Assembly (NCBI GenBank): GCA_009392005.1
Contig: VFHL01000002.1
Location: 124,001-188,000 of the forward strand
Source: SAR202 cluster bacterium
GTDB taxonomy: Bacteria; Chloroflexota; Dehalococcoidia; UBA6926; VFHL01
Length of the DNA: 64,000 nucleotides
Reading direction: 5' to 3'
Shown: in pieces, positions 8,801 to 18,052 of the stretch
Numbering within the stretch: the first letter of the stretch is position 1
Layout: the number at the start of each line of letters is the position of its first letter
Notes under the pieces: model-generated
Database searches by the model: none
Told to the model about the DNA's origin: nothing
What the model saw: only the letters and a program-made list of their open reading frames with translations
Translations under genes and position numbers: made by a program

Positions 8801-9334
8801 GTGACAAAGAAACAGTCGCCACAATCTCGTCCCGACCTGTTAGCGCGTGTTGCAAACATAATCGAGGAAGTGACGCGAACAGGATCATCTGTCATTGCGA
8901 AAGACGCGTTCACAGTTGATCTCACGATGCCACAATTACGAGCATTATTCGTTGTGAAGGAGGAAGAAACGCCACGAATGAGTAGCCTTTCGTCTACTCT
9001 TGGAATTTCTCTTTCAACCACAACCGGATTAATGGATCGACTAATCGAGAAAAACCTCGTTGAACGCTGGACCGACCCCGATGATCGACGATCCGTACGC
9101 TGCAAGTTGACCGAAGAAGGACAAGACTTATCGGAAAAGCTGCTAGCAGATCGAAGATCGCGATGGGAAGACCGTTTGACACCACTAAGTAAGGAAGAGC
9201 TGAAGACTGTGTTTCACGCAATGGAGATCGTACTGGAAGGAGCTCGCAATGCTGCGACCGCGGTCAACAGTAATAACTCCCCAGGCAATACAGAATCAAA
9301 TGATAAACAAAAGATTGGCATACAAGAAAACTAG
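8801..9334 (+). CDS. MarR-family transcriptional regulator
   Basis: A 177-residue winged-helix regulator. The DNA-binding part reads TPRMSSLSSTLGISLSTTTG followed by MDRLIEKNLVERW, and the beta-wing carries the family's DPDDRRSVRCKLTEEG. Flanking helices would form the dimer. The C-terminal ~25 residues are polar and probably disordered. I chose GTG 8801 because a perfect GGAGG lies five bases before it. A TTG at 8789 would start inside that ribosome site. It leads two MFS genes on the same strand and most likely represses them until an aromatic or toxic ligand binds, the usual MarR arrangement. Confidence 0.88.
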   Translation: MTKKQSPQSRPDLLARVANIIEEVTRTGSSVIAKDAFTVDLTMPQLRALFVVKEEETPRMSSLSSTLGISLSTTTGLMDRLIEKNLVERWTDPDDRRSVRCKLTEEGQDLSEKLLADRRSRWEDRLTPLSKEELKTVFHAMEIVLEGARNAATAVNSNNSPGNTESNDKQKIGIQEN

Positions 9335-9375
9335 AGAAGAAATACAGCAAGTAAATGTATAGAGGCAGTTAATTA

Positions 9376-10776
9376 ATGGCAAATCCAGAAGATGACAATA
9401 GCGAGGTAACGACAGGGTCTGCAAGCAGCCCAGAAGAATCTACCACCACTGAGAATTCACTAACAGAAGGTAATGGGGCGAGGCCACCCGCCGCACCCCC
9501 CCGCATGGCTGGTATGGGAATGGGTGGCGGCATGGGCGGTGGTGGACTCTCTCTGAGAGATCTGCGAACGTTTACATCGTTTAAGAACTCCGTTTTCCGC
9601 CTTTATTACGTTGCAATGCTTGGGCAAATGGGTGCCATGAACATGCAAATGATGGCGAGATCTTTTCTGGTTTACTATTTAACCGGATCCTACATCGCGC
9701 TGGGTGTCATGGCTCTCGCGAATTCTGTGCCAATGCTTCTTTTCTCATTATTTGGCGGTGTTATCGCTGACCGCGTCGAAAAGAAAACCGTCCTACTCTG
9801 GGGTCAAGCAGCATCTGCAGTTGTCTCAGTTGTAATCGCATTCTTGCTCGCGGTAGATATCATGACTCCAGACATCCCGAATTCCTGGTGGATCCTCATC
9901 GCTGCTTCATTAGTTCAAGGCATCATAATGGGCTTGATGATGCCAGCGCGGCAAGCAATCATCCCGGAGATTGTCGGTGAAGAACAGCTCATGAATGCCC
10001 TGTCCTTGAACACCATGGGGATGAACGGTCTACGACTGTTTGCCCCCGCAATAGCTGGATTTATGATCGCTGGTTTCGGGTATGAAGCTGTTTATTACAC
10101 CATGACCGGACTATACGTAGTTGCCGTTATATTCATCGCCTTGATGCCCAAAACAGGGACGATGCGGCTCGAAAGCCGCGGTGCGCTTGGAGATGTTATT
10201 GAAGGCTTAAAATATGTTCGAAACCAACATATCATCCTTATGATTCTAGCGCTTACCCTCGTAATGGTATTACTATCGATGCCTTACATGTTCCTTATGC
10301 CCGTATTCGCCATCGACATCCTTGACGTTGGGGAAAGTGGAGGCGGACTGTTAATGAGTATTTCGGGTATTGGCGCGATAGCAGGATCCCTGGTGTTGGC
10401 GTCTTTGCCGAATAAGAAACGTGGTTTGATGTTTTTGTGCAGTGGTATCGTGCTCGGTATTGCATTAACTGGCTTCTCTTTTTCATCACTATGGTGGTCT
10501 TCAGTCGCAATGATCATCTTCGTCGGTGTGGGGCAAACTGGACGCATGACCTTGGCAAACACATTGCTTCAATACTATGTGAAAGATGCATATCGCGGGC
10601 GTGTAATGAGTCTTTACATGATGGAATTTGGTTTGACAAGTTTTGGCGTCTTCTTTACAACAATTATAGCCGAACAAGTTGGTGTACAAATGGCGGTGGG
10701 TAGCCTGGCGATAGCCTTGGTGATCTGCTCGGTTTTATTCCTGATATTTGTTCCAAGCATCAGGAAGCTTGATTGA
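9376..10776 (+). CDS. MFS efflux-type transporter with Met/Gly-rich N-terminal tail
   Basis: A 466-residue, 12-segment MFS protein of the MFS_3/EntS-like branch. The loop-2 signature GGVIADRVEKKTVLL and PARQAIIPEIVGEEQLMNAL in the fourth-helix region are typical of that branch. Residues 1-~65 are unusual: an acidic, Ser/Thr-rich stretch, then Pro/Ala-rich sequence, then MAGMGMGGGMGGGG, before the first helix. That low-complexity Met/Gly run is not part of the transport fold. The gene follows marR by 41 bases and its stop overlaps the start of a second MFS gene, so the two are probably co-translated. Drug or metabolite export is likely but the substrate is unknown. Confidence 0.88.
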   Translation: MANPEDDNSEVTTGSASSPEESTTTENSLTEGNGARPPAAPPRMAGMGMGGGMGGGGLSLRDLRTFTSFKNSVFRLYYVAMLGQMGAMNMQMMARSFLVYYLTGSYIALGVMALANSVPMLLFSLFGGVIADRVEKKTVLLWGQAASAVVSVVIAFLLAVDIMTPDIPNSWWILIAASLVQGIIMGLMMPARQAIIPEIVGEEQLMNALSLNTMGMNGLRLFAPAIAGFMIAGFGYEAVYYTMTGLYVVAVIFIALMPKTGTMRLESRGALGDVIEGLKYVRNQHIILMILALTLVMVLLSMPYMFLMPVFAIDILDVGESGGGLLMSISGIGAIAGSLVLASLPNKKRGLMFLCSGIVLGIALTGFSFSSLWWSSVAMIIFVGVGQTGRMTLANTLLQYYVKDAYRGRVMSLYMMEFGLTSFGVFFTTIIAEQVGVQMAVGSLAIALVICSVLFLIFVPSIRKLD

Positions 10777-12101
10777 TGCCAGAAGAGACGACATCTGACA
10801 CCCAAACGCAATCCAAACCTGAAAGTGCTAGTGCATACACAGGGCATCGTGGAGGATTGAATTTCAAAGGAGCGACCCTTCAAGGTACCTTCGCTTCGCT
10901 GAAATATCGTGATTTTACTCTTCTATGGCTTGGACAAATCACGCATGCTGCCGCTTTATGGCTGGAACAAACGGCGAGACCACTACTCATCTTGGCTCTC
11001 ACAGATTCCGCCATACATCTAGGTATGGTCATCCTCGCCCGTACAATTCCTGCCGTCTTTCTTGGTGTCCTTGCAGGTGTACTCGCAGATAATTTTAATC
11101 GACGAACGATTCTCGTTGCAACTAAGGTGATGGTCTTTGTCCTAAGCATCATATTTGCCTTAATAGTTGCGACAGGTATAGTAGAAATTTGGCACATTTA
11201 CGTGTTCAGTTTCCTCCGAGGCGCTGCAATGGCTTTCGATCAACCTGCCAGACGCGCGATCATACCATCGATAGTGCCTGAAAACTTGGTGGTGAACGCC
11301 ATGGCGCTAAGCACTGGCAGTATGACGGCCATGCGCATCATCGGAGCTTCAGGTGCAGGACTACTGATGGGCTTTTACGGTTTAGCCGCTCCATTTATCG
11401 TAATCGTCTTTGTATACATTTTTGCTCTGATCTTTACATGGATGCTGAATCCTCCTGATCACGAGCGATCCGGTTACCAAGGTGCCCGCCGCATGGGTAG
11501 CGACTTGGCAGATGGATTCAGGTACTCAGCAGCAGACCCAACAATCCGCGGTGTTTTGATCATCGGATTAGGCTATTTCCTATTTGGGATGGCATTTATG
11601 CAGGTATTCGCACCATTGTTCGCAAAACAAGTTCTAGGAATTGGAGAAACCGGTTTTGGCTTCATGGTCTCCGTAATGGGCATCGGCGGCCTCATTGGTG
11701 CCCTCGGTCTTGCGACGTTTAGCCCAACCCGTAACAGGGGAACTCTTATGCTTGGATTCCTTGCAGCTTTTGGTGCCCTACTTATCCTGTTCTCAGGAGT
11801 CACATATCTCAACTCTGTAGTACTTGCTTTCATTGTCGTAATTTTCCTAGGCGCTGGGCAATCACTTTTTTTCCCACTTATGAATGCAATTCTCGTAGAA
11901 TCAGCTCCTGAAGCTATGCGTGGACGAGTAATGGGGGTTTTGAGCCTTGATCGTGCAATGACTGCACTTGGGGGAGCACTTGCCGGTATCGCAGCGGGTG
12001 CAATGGGTGTTCAGATTACCCAGATCATATTTGGCGTGGGTTGCCTGGTCACAGCAATATTGATGTATACACTATATCCTGCTTTAAGACGGGTACAATG
12101 A
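10776..12101 (+). CDS. MFS efflux-type transporter, second of tandem pair
   Basis: A 441-residue, 12-segment MFS protein related to the preceding one. Shared features include GVLADNFNRRTILV, DQPARRAIIPSIVPENLVVNAM and GRVMGVLSLDRAMTALGG. A hydrophilic N-terminus of about 45 residues precedes the first helix (LKYRDFTLLWLGQ). Its ATG at 10776 shares one base with the TGA of the upstream gene, a tight coupling that often goes with stoichiometric production. Full-length MFS proteins usually work alone, so a tandem pair may reflect two substrates or a heteromeric pump. Both probably depend on the upstream MarR regulator. Confidence 0.88.
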   Translation: MPEETTSDTQTQSKPESASAYTGHRGGLNFKGATLQGTFASLKYRDFTLLWLGQITHAAALWLEQTARPLLILALTDSAIHLGMVILARTIPAVFLGVLAGVLADNFNRRTILVATKVMVFVLSIIFALIVATGIVEIWHIYVFSFLRGAAMAFDQPARRAIIPSIVPENLVVNAMALSTGSMTAMRIIGASGAGLLMGFYGLAAPFIVIVFVYIFALIFTWMLNPPDHERSGYQGARRMGSDLADGFRYSAADPTIRGVLIIGLGYFLFGMAFMQVFAPLFAKQVLGIGETGFGFMVSVMGIGGLIGALGLATFSPTRNRGTLMLGFLAAFGALLILFSGVTYLNSVVLAFIVVIFLGAGQSLFFPLMNAILVESAPEAMRGRVMGVLSLDRAMTALGGALAGIAAGAMGVQITQIIFGVGCLVTAILMYTLYPALRRVQ

Positions 12102-12175
12102 TCAATTTCCAAGTTTGAAACCGTAGCCCACTTTGGGCCCAGATTACTGTTTGTACAACAGGTGTCTGCGCACGA

Positions 12176-12955
12176 TTAGAGGGCGTTTTCGGGCGCCGCA
12201 TCTTCTGCAATATCGACATTCTCAGCAATTTGAGAGGTTAACGAAGATACAGGTGATCGATCCTTCTGCCGATCACGTCTCCTAGCAGGAAGATTTTTTA
12301 TCGCTTCATTCAATCGTTTAATGTCGTCCGCACCGTCCATTTCGTTAAACGAAACAACAACACCTGTCACACCATTGTCATACAATTCTTCCAAAACGCT
12401 ATCTGTCCATGTATGCGGCAAGTCTACAAGAAAATAATCCCCTGCAAGTGAGCCAATAAAGGTATAGGTTAGCAGGTTCTCCAAAGTAACCTCAGCTTGC
12501 ACATCCACTTTTGCAAGGACTGCATCAACTACAAGAGTGCCAACTGCCCGTACGGTTCGATCATCAATGTCGGAATCGATTATGAGAACTTTTCCTAAAT
12601 CTTCATCACGCAGAATAGATACCGATGTCCCCGATAATGGAAAGATAAAGAAATCACACCCTTTTTCTTTTAAAACAGCCACCTTTTCATCAGTTGCTGC
12701 ATCCAAAAATGCTCCCCACGTCACTTTCTTCAATCCAGCTGGCAATTTCTTCGAACCAATCACGTCATTACCAGGCAATATAAAAAATGTACCACCCGCA
12801 TCAACTGCTTCTTTTAACGCTTTTGCCGTAACATTCGCGAGGTGAACCAAAGGCAAAACTTTCAGTTCACTATCTTCCAATGCTCTCCCAAATCCCATCG
12901 GTGGCTGCCCGCCACCTTCTGAAATATTTTTCAATTTGTTAACGAATTGACTCAT
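12176..12955 (-). CDS. Conserved-looking hypothetical protein with alternating beta/alpha pattern
   Basis: A 259-residue soluble protein with no signal peptide and no membrane segment. Hydrophobic strands alternate with amphipathic helices (GGTFFILPGND, CDFFIFPLSG, KVLIIDSDID, YFLVDLP, VTGVVVSFNEM), which suggests a TIM-barrel-like or other beta/alpha fold. The last ~45 residues are charged and probably flexible (PARRRDRQKDRSP, then an acidic tail). I do not recognise the family and see no catalytic motif. AAGG precedes ATG 12955. It stands alone, convergent with the MFS pair, with 168 bases separating it from the redoxin gene downstream. Confidence 0.75.
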   Translation of the reverse strand: MSQFVNKLKNISEGGGQPPMGFGRALEDSELKVLPLVHLANVTAKALKEAVDAGGTFFILPGNDVIGSKKLPAGLKKVTWGAFLDAATDEKVAVLKEKGCDFFIFPLSGTSVSILRDEDLGKVLIIDSDIDDRTVRAVGTLVVDAVLAKVDVQAEVTLENLLTYTFIGSLAGDYFLVDLPHTWTDSVLEELYDNGVTGVVVSFNEMDGADDIKRLNEAIKNLPARRRDRQKDRSPVSSLTSQIAENVDIAEDAAPENAL

Positions 12956-13123
12956 TTTTACACTACCTTACGTCGTTATAATAATAGGAAGCTTCATAGC
13001 AAAGAATATGGTCCCGCGATGGATGCAAAAACCAGCCTCTTATCCCGTTCAGCGTACCATTCTGTTGAATGCCAAACAACCAAAATGAATAGGTAGTTCC
13101 TAGAAAAACATCAGCACCGCAAT

Positions 13124-14248
13124 TTACGGCCCAAAAGTAAATGTGTGTAGCGCGAAATTTTCCGATTCTGGAGCAAGGAGTAATTCATGGGATCCTGGTT
13201 TGTCTGAATCTATGATTTGATACATTCGATCATCTTTGACCATCACATAGGTTTTTTGTTTCTCGGCATCCCACAAAACATCTGACCCACGATACTCGCG
13301 GGGTATTGGAGATCCATCCAACATGACTTGCACTTTAAAAGTATCGGTGCCTAGGTTTTGCAGAACACTATTTACTTCGCCTGCCAGATATGAAACCAAA
13401 ATATGATCTTCGAAATCTGGCGATGGCCGAGAATGCACAATACTTTCATCCGTTTGACGCCAGATTCCCTGAAGGTAGAACGACCCTCTTACACGTTTAT
13501 CAGGAACAACAAATTCTGTGGCATCCACGTTACTTGCTTTGCCGTTTCCCAAGTATGGTGGGAAATTATACGCTGCCCAAAGAGCACCTCCATAAATCTC
13601 ACGTGTAATCCCTCGATATTCACTGAAATTCGGTTCAATTGGCGCTTCAGCATACAATCGGTCTAAAACATATCCATCTTCTTCAAGTAATGCTCGAATC
13701 AGTTTTTCGGTATCGCTATACGCTCCTTCTCCCGCATATCGATGCCGAATCCTCCCATTTTTCCCGATCAGAATCTTAGTTGGCCATGCATGAATCCCAT
13801 ATTCACGCCAAGTGCTTCTCGCATTATCTAATGCGATCGGCCATGGAACATTGAGGCGTCGCACTTCTCTCTTAACATTCGGTAAAGATTTTTCAAAATC
13901 AAATTCAGGACTATGTATACCAATAATCATTAACCCATCATCACCGTATCGTTCATACCATGAACGAAGATATGGCAAAGTACGGATACAATTCACACAA
14001 CTATACGTCCAAAAATCTAGAAGGATCACATTGCCACGTAACTCCTTTAGAGTCATCGGCTGCTCATTCACCCAATCCTCTATATCGCTCAGATTAGACG
14101 CAAAAAACTCATTGGAAATCGATTCCAAAGAGCTTTGAGAGGATTGCGATTCAACATCATTGATCATCAGACGAATACCGAAACCAACAGGAATCAGTCC
14201 AATCGCCAAAAGAAGAAGAAAAGGGACACCACGTCGCAAATTTAACAA
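13124..14248 (-). CDS. Membrane-anchored DipZ-like thioredoxin-fold protein
   Basis: A 374-residue protein. Residues ~8-28 form an N-terminal anchor (FLLLLAIGLIPVGFGI), placing the rest outside the membrane. A TlpA/AhpC-like redoxin domain follows (~55-190) with the active-site CxxC in FWTYSCVNCIRTLPYL and the cis-Pro region HAWPTKILI. The C-terminal ~150 residues (GSFYLQGIWRQTDES, LLLAPESENFALHTFTFG) resemble the carbohydrate-binding-like domain found after the redoxin domain in DipZ proteins. The CcdA-like membrane domain of full DipZ is missing here. It probably reduces extracytoplasmic disulfides or cytochrome c precursors. Start is TTG 14248 with GAGG five bases upstream. It follows moaD-moaE by 30 bases. 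Confidence 0.8.
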   Translation of the reverse strand: MLNLRRGVPFLLLLAIGLIPVGFGIRLMINDVESQSSQSSLESISNEFFASNLSDIEDWVNEQPMTLKELRGNVILLDFWTYSCVNCIRTLPYLRSWYERYGDDGLMIIGIHSPEFDFEKSLPNVKREVRRLNVPWPIALDNARSTWREYGIHAWPTKILIGKNGRIRHRYAGEGAYSDTEKLIRALLEEDGYVLDRLYAEAPIEPNFSEYRGITREIYGGALWAAYNFPPYLGNGKASNVDATEFVVPDKRVRGSFYLQGIWRQTDESIVHSRPSPDFEDHILVSYLAGEVNSVLQNLGTDTFKVQVMLDGSPIPREYRGSDVLWDAEKQKTYVMVKDDRMYQIIDSDKPGSHELLLAPESENFALHTFTFGP

Positions 14249-14278
14249 ATGAACCTCTAAAACACCGTACGAAGAAAT

Positions 14279-14950
14279 TTACTCAGCACTACTACCCGAA
14301 GTGCCAATCCATTCCTCCCCATCTTCCCAAATCTCTTTTTTCCATATGGGAACGCGCGTCTTGATTTGATCAACAATATAACGACATGCTTCAAATGACT
14401 CTTTCCTGTGGCCGCTCGCCACAGCAACAACAATACTTACTTCACCTATCTCGAGTCGGCCGGTCCGATGCGACATTGACACTCCCATAGATCCCCATTT
14501 CTCCTCTGCTTCGATCGCAATACGCTCCATCTCCGCTTCCGCCATAGGAATGTAAGCATCATAAACAAGATATGCGACTGTTCGTCCCAAATTTTGTTGA
14601 CGAACAACGCCTTCAAATGTAGTTACAGCACCATATTCTGGTTTGTGTACTGATTGAGTAATGGCCTTTGTATCAAGGATATCTGGGGTGATATGCGCGC
14701 GCTGCATTCCACCGCTGACAGGCGGGATAAGAGCTAATTCATCGTTTTCTGTCAAAAAGTAGTTCGCATCAACGTACTCAGTATTCACAGCAAATAACGC
14801 GATATCAGCCATTGGACGAAGTGCCGGATATTTCTTCATAAGAATTTGGGCCACTTCAGCCGCCGTCGATCCCTCCTCTACATCCAAAGGAATCTCGTCA
14901 AACCCTGCCTTTTCTCTCAACACTGCAAATAAGCGAATTTTTATACGCAT
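14279..14950 (-). CDS. moaDE: Fused molybdopterin synthase, MoaD-MoaE
   Basis: Residues 1-81 are a MoaD ubiquitin-fold domain ending in LALIPPVSGG. Residues 82-223 are MoaE, with FEGVVRQQN, SHRTGRLEIGE, VVAVASGHR and the lysine pair in IKTRVPIWKKE that lines the MoaE active site. Together they convert precursor Z (cPMP) to molybdopterin using a MoaD C-terminal thiocarboxylate. In the fusion the Gly80-Gly81 tail is followed directly by Met82, so it is not free. Known mycobacterial MoaX fusions are cleaved after Gly-Gly for activity, and the same is inferred here. Molybdopterin is needed by the molybdenum hydroxylase at 21.8-25.5 kb. The MoeB activator is at 61.2 kb. Confidence 0.93.
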   Translation of the reverse strand: MRIKIRLFAVLREKAGFDEIPLDVEEGSTAAEVAQILMKKYPALRPMADIALFAVNTEYVDANYFLTENDELALIPPVSGGMQRAHITPDILDTKAITQSVHKPEYGAVTTFEGVVRQQNLGRTVAYLVYDAYIPMAEAEMERIAIEAEEKWGSMGVSMSHRTGRLEIGEVSIVVAVASGHRKESFEACRYIVDQIKTRVPIWKKEIWEDGEEWIGTSGSSAE

Positions 14951-15216
14951 AACAAGCCCGTCTTTTTATCCATAGGTTACACTAAGGCCAGATAAGTTTG
15001 ACTCATGATTTTTCATTTAGCGCATTTTATGCGCTAACCTTCTCATATCAATTAGGCATGCAAAAATACCAACAATAACTACTCCGCGAAACAAAATCAT
15101 CTCTTGCAAAAGATCGGTCAAAGATCAGATAATCACCAGAGCGTCCTGATTTCTGGACGTTTATAGTTTGCGGAGACTATACTTTATGACAACTTGTGGA
15201 TGAGAAGGAGTCTGCA

Positions 15217-16431
15217 ATGACAACAGAAATGGCTTTAGAAGGCGTTCGTGTACTTGATCTCACGCACCACTATTCTGGTCCGTTTTGCACAAAACTGCTC
15301 GCTGATTATGGTGCTGATGTGATCAAGGTTGAAAAACCAGGGACAGGAGATCCAACTCGATCTATCGGCCCATTCCTTGATGATGACCCTCATCCGGAAA
15401 AAAGTGGCCTTTTTTTTCACTTAAACACAAACAAGCGCAGCATCACCCTAAATTTGAAATCGGAGGGTGGAAAACGAATTTTTAAAGACCTCGTGGCTAC
15501 GGCTGATGTGGTCGTCGAAAGCTTCAGACCACATGTCATGGCTGGCCTCGGGCTCGGCTACGATGAGCTAAAAACAATACGCCCTAATCTGGTCATGACG
15601 TCAATAAGTAGTTTCGGCCAAACTGGCCCATACGCCGAATTCAAGGCAACCGAATTGATCATCTATGGTATGGGCGGTGCAATGTACAACGCCGGAGTTC
15701 CCGATCGAGAACCCGTAAGCTATGGTATTCCCACCGCCGTTTTCCAAGGCGGTGGTGCAGCAGCAGCCGGAACCATGGGAGCATTATACGGGGCAACATT
15801 CAATGATGTCGGGCAACACGTAGATGTTTCAATCATGGAAACGCTTTTGGGAAGCGTAGACCGCCGAATTGCCGCTCTTCTTTCATATGAATATTCAGGA
15901 GAAGTCGGAGGGCGCGAATCAATGGGTGGAGGCTTCGCGACAGGATATTTCCCCTGCCAAGATGGATACTTTGTTATGGCGGGAAGTGGGAACATCATGT
16001 TCCCACGATTAGTCAAAATGATGGGAGACCCAGAGCCACTTCAGGATCCTGCATTTCTAACACCCGCAGGGGCAAGCGACCCCGACTTACGCGATCTTTT
16101 TGAAGCTGTACTGATTGGATGGTCGATGGATCACACTAAACAAGAAATCATTCAACTCGGTGAGGAGAATGGGCTGATTTGTGCAGCAGTCAACGATATG
16201 GAGGGCGTGTTTAACGACCGTCATCTGAATGAACGAGGCGTTTTCACCGACATTGATCATCCCGTCATGGGATCCATACGGTCTCTTGGAAGGCCTTTCG
16301 TCATGGAACAAACACCGTGGAAGCTTCGGCGACCCGCACCCCTCATCGGACAGCACAATGTAGAGATTTTGAAAGATCTTGGTCACACATCAGAAGCAAT
16401 CGTTCAATTCAAGCAAAACGGCGTTATTTAA
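15217..16431 (+). CDS. CaiB/BaiF family CoA transferase, subunit lacking the catalytic Asp (module 1, first gene)
   Basis: A 404-residue type III CoA transferase. The N-terminal Rossmann-like start reads VRVLDLTHHYSGPFCTKLLA, then YGADVIKVEKP, and SSFGQTGPYAEFK marks the CoA pocket. Counting back 25 residues from the conserved GQ of VGQHVDVS, where formyl-CoA transferase has its nucleophile Asp169 and most homologues keep Asp, this protein has Val in the stretch IPTAVFQGGG. It may therefore be a structural or substrate-binding partner of the next gene. The start is ATG 15217 with AAGGAG six bases upstream, in preference to GTG 15196 before that site. The gene is a paralogue of 19191..20405, which has exactly the same length. 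Confidence 0.9.
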   Translation: MTTEMALEGVRVLDLTHHYSGPFCTKLLADYGADVIKVEKPGTGDPTRSIGPFLDDDPHPEKSGLFFHLNTNKRSITLNLKSEGGKRIFKDLVATADVVVESFRPHVMAGLGLGYDELKTIRPNLVMTSISSFGQTGPYAEFKATELIIYGMGGAMYNAGVPDREPVSYGIPTAVFQGGGAAAAGTMGALYGATFNDVGQHVDVSIMETLLGSVDRRIAALLSYEYSGEVGGRESMGGGFATGYFPCQDGYFVMAGSGNIMFPRLVKMMGDPEPLQDPAFLTPAGASDPDLRDLFEAVLIGWSMDHTKQEIIQLGEENGLICAAVNDMEGVFNDRHLNERGVFTDIDHPVMGSIRSLGRPFVMEQTPWKLRRPAPLIGQHNVEILKDLGHTSEAIVQFKQNGVI

Positions 16432-16487
16432 TCGGGGAATCCCATGATCCAATTGATCAAACATACGCATAGAAATGAGGCCGAGAC

Positions 16488-17789
16488 ATGCCAAAGCTAC
16501 CACTAGATGGAATCCGTATTATCGATTTCACTGTTGTTATAGCAGGACCAGCCGCAACAGCAAAGCTAGGGGACATGGGAGCTGAAGTCATCAGAATCGA
16601 ATCTATCCAAGAAATAGGGACAGGTGCGCGAACAACCCGCGCGAAAATAACGAAGGAACAAATGGAAACCTCCCCAATACAAAGGAGAGCCTACCCTGAT
16701 GGTGACCCTGGAGAAAGGCCATGGAACCGTGGTGCTGGTTTCAATGCACATAGCCGCAACAAACTTTGTATGACAGTAGATCTTAAAAAACCAGAGGGCC
16801 TAGAGATTCTAGAAAAGCTGGTCGCACAAAGTGATGTTCTGATTGAAAACCATGCAACAGACTACATGGAACGCAAAGGGATTACATATGATTGGCTAAA
16901 GAAGATCAAACCAGACATTATCATGGTGCGGATGCCCGGTTGGGGGACACATGGTCCATACGCATATTGGAGGACTTTTGGATCGACTGCAGAAGGACAC
17001 ATTGGTCGGTCAGCACTTTCCGGATACCAAGACATGGATTCTTCACACATCCCATGGGTCTTCCCGGCAGATGCAAATGCAGGAACAATAGCTGCATTCG
17101 CCACAACAGCAGCCCTATATCACCGAAAGAAAACCGGTAAAGGTCAAATGATCGACCTCGCGCTCGCGGAGAATATCCTCAACATCCTTGGAGCCCCATT
17201 CCTCGACTACACCATGAACGGGCGCATAACAGAAAATCCAGGCAACCGTCATCCGTCAGCAGCTCCTCACGGAACATATCCGACGAAGGGAGAGGATCGC
17301 TGGATTAATATTACGGTCACAAATGATGCTGAATGGAATGGATTTTGCGAAGCAATTGGAAATCCTACTTGGACGCAAAACGAAAACTATGCATCAACTG
17401 GATCGCGATGGGAAAATCAGGATTCCTTAGACGAACACATCCAATCATGGACGAAAGAGCAAGATCATTTCGATGCAATGCACTTGCTACAAAGCCATGG
17501 AGTACCAGCTGGCCCAGTGATGGACGCAGGAGATGCCGTAAGAGACCCTCACCTTGAAGCAAGAGGATATTTCGAGGCAGTGAACCACTCAGAAATTGGT
17601 GTGCATCGATACCCAGGTATGTTCTTCAAATTCTCAGAAACTCCACTCAAAATACGGCGACCTGCGCCTCGCCTCGGCGAAGACAATGAATACGTTTATA
17701 AAGAATTGCTCAAATACTCTGATGAGGAATACAGCCAATTCGAGCAAGATGGGCACATTGGTATGGACTATGCTCCTCATGTTCCATGA
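16488..17789 (+). CDS. CaiB/BaiF family CoA transferase, catalytic-type subunit (module 1, second gene)
   Basis: A 433-residue type III CoA transferase beginning LDGIRIIDFTVVIAGPAATA. It contains an insert of about 40 residues (~45-85) between the first strand pair and FNAHSRNKLCMTVDLKKPEG that its partner lacks. The predicted nucleophile is Asp195 in WVFPADANAGT, exactly 25 residues before the GQ of TGKGQMIDLA, as in formyl-CoA transferase. The enzyme would exchange CoA between acyl-CoA donor and carboxylate acceptor through a mixed anhydride. The substrate is unknown. It follows the first gene of the module by 56 bases. It is the paralogue of 20409..21701. Confidence 0.9.
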   Translation: MPKLPLDGIRIIDFTVVIAGPAATAKLGDMGAEVIRIESIQEIGTGARTTRAKITKEQMETSPIQRRAYPDGDPGERPWNRGAGFNAHSRNKLCMTVDLKKPEGLEILEKLVAQSDVLIENHATDYMERKGITYDWLKKIKPDIIMVRMPGWGTHGPYAYWRTFGSTAEGHIGRSALSGYQDMDSSHIPWVFPADANAGTIAAFATTAALYHRKKTGKGQMIDLALAENILNILGAPFLDYTMNGRITENPGNRHPSAAPHGTYPTKGEDRWINITVTNDAEWNGFCEAIGNPTWTQNENYASTGSRWENQDSLDEHIQSWTKEQDHFDAMHLLQSHGVPAGPVMDAGDAVRDPHLEARGYFEAVNHSEIGVHRYPGMFFKFSETPLKIRRPAPRLGEDNEYVYKELLKYSDEEYSQFEQDGHIGMDYAPHVP

Positions 17790-18052
17790 TTTCCAATTCA
17801 ACTGAAATAACTGTCTGATTTTTTCAGATAAAGGCTAGACTAGTTTCAACAATAGCGCGCATAATGAGTTGCGCGTGGGCCAGAGTGGACGTCGAGAAAT
17901 GTTCTTACGACACCTTTGGATTCGCCTGTGGATGTAAAACAGGGGCTAAATGATCTTTCAAACCAGCTTCGTAAGATAAAACACTCTCAACGAGAGGAGC
18001 CAAGTTTTCTGTACCGCCTTAACACGCTATAAGAGAGGATAAGACACCTGTA

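Noticed and set aside
15410-15420. Run of eight Ts inside the first CoA transferase, with a seven-T run at the same place in its paralogue near 19340
   Set aside because: They encode the conserved Phe-Phe in GLFFHLN and PFFHDEN. Slippage is possible but nothing downstream suggests a second frame.
17885-17953. Small frame (GTG start, 22 residues) with three Cys
   Set aside because: No ribosome site before the GTG and no conserved pattern; too short to support.
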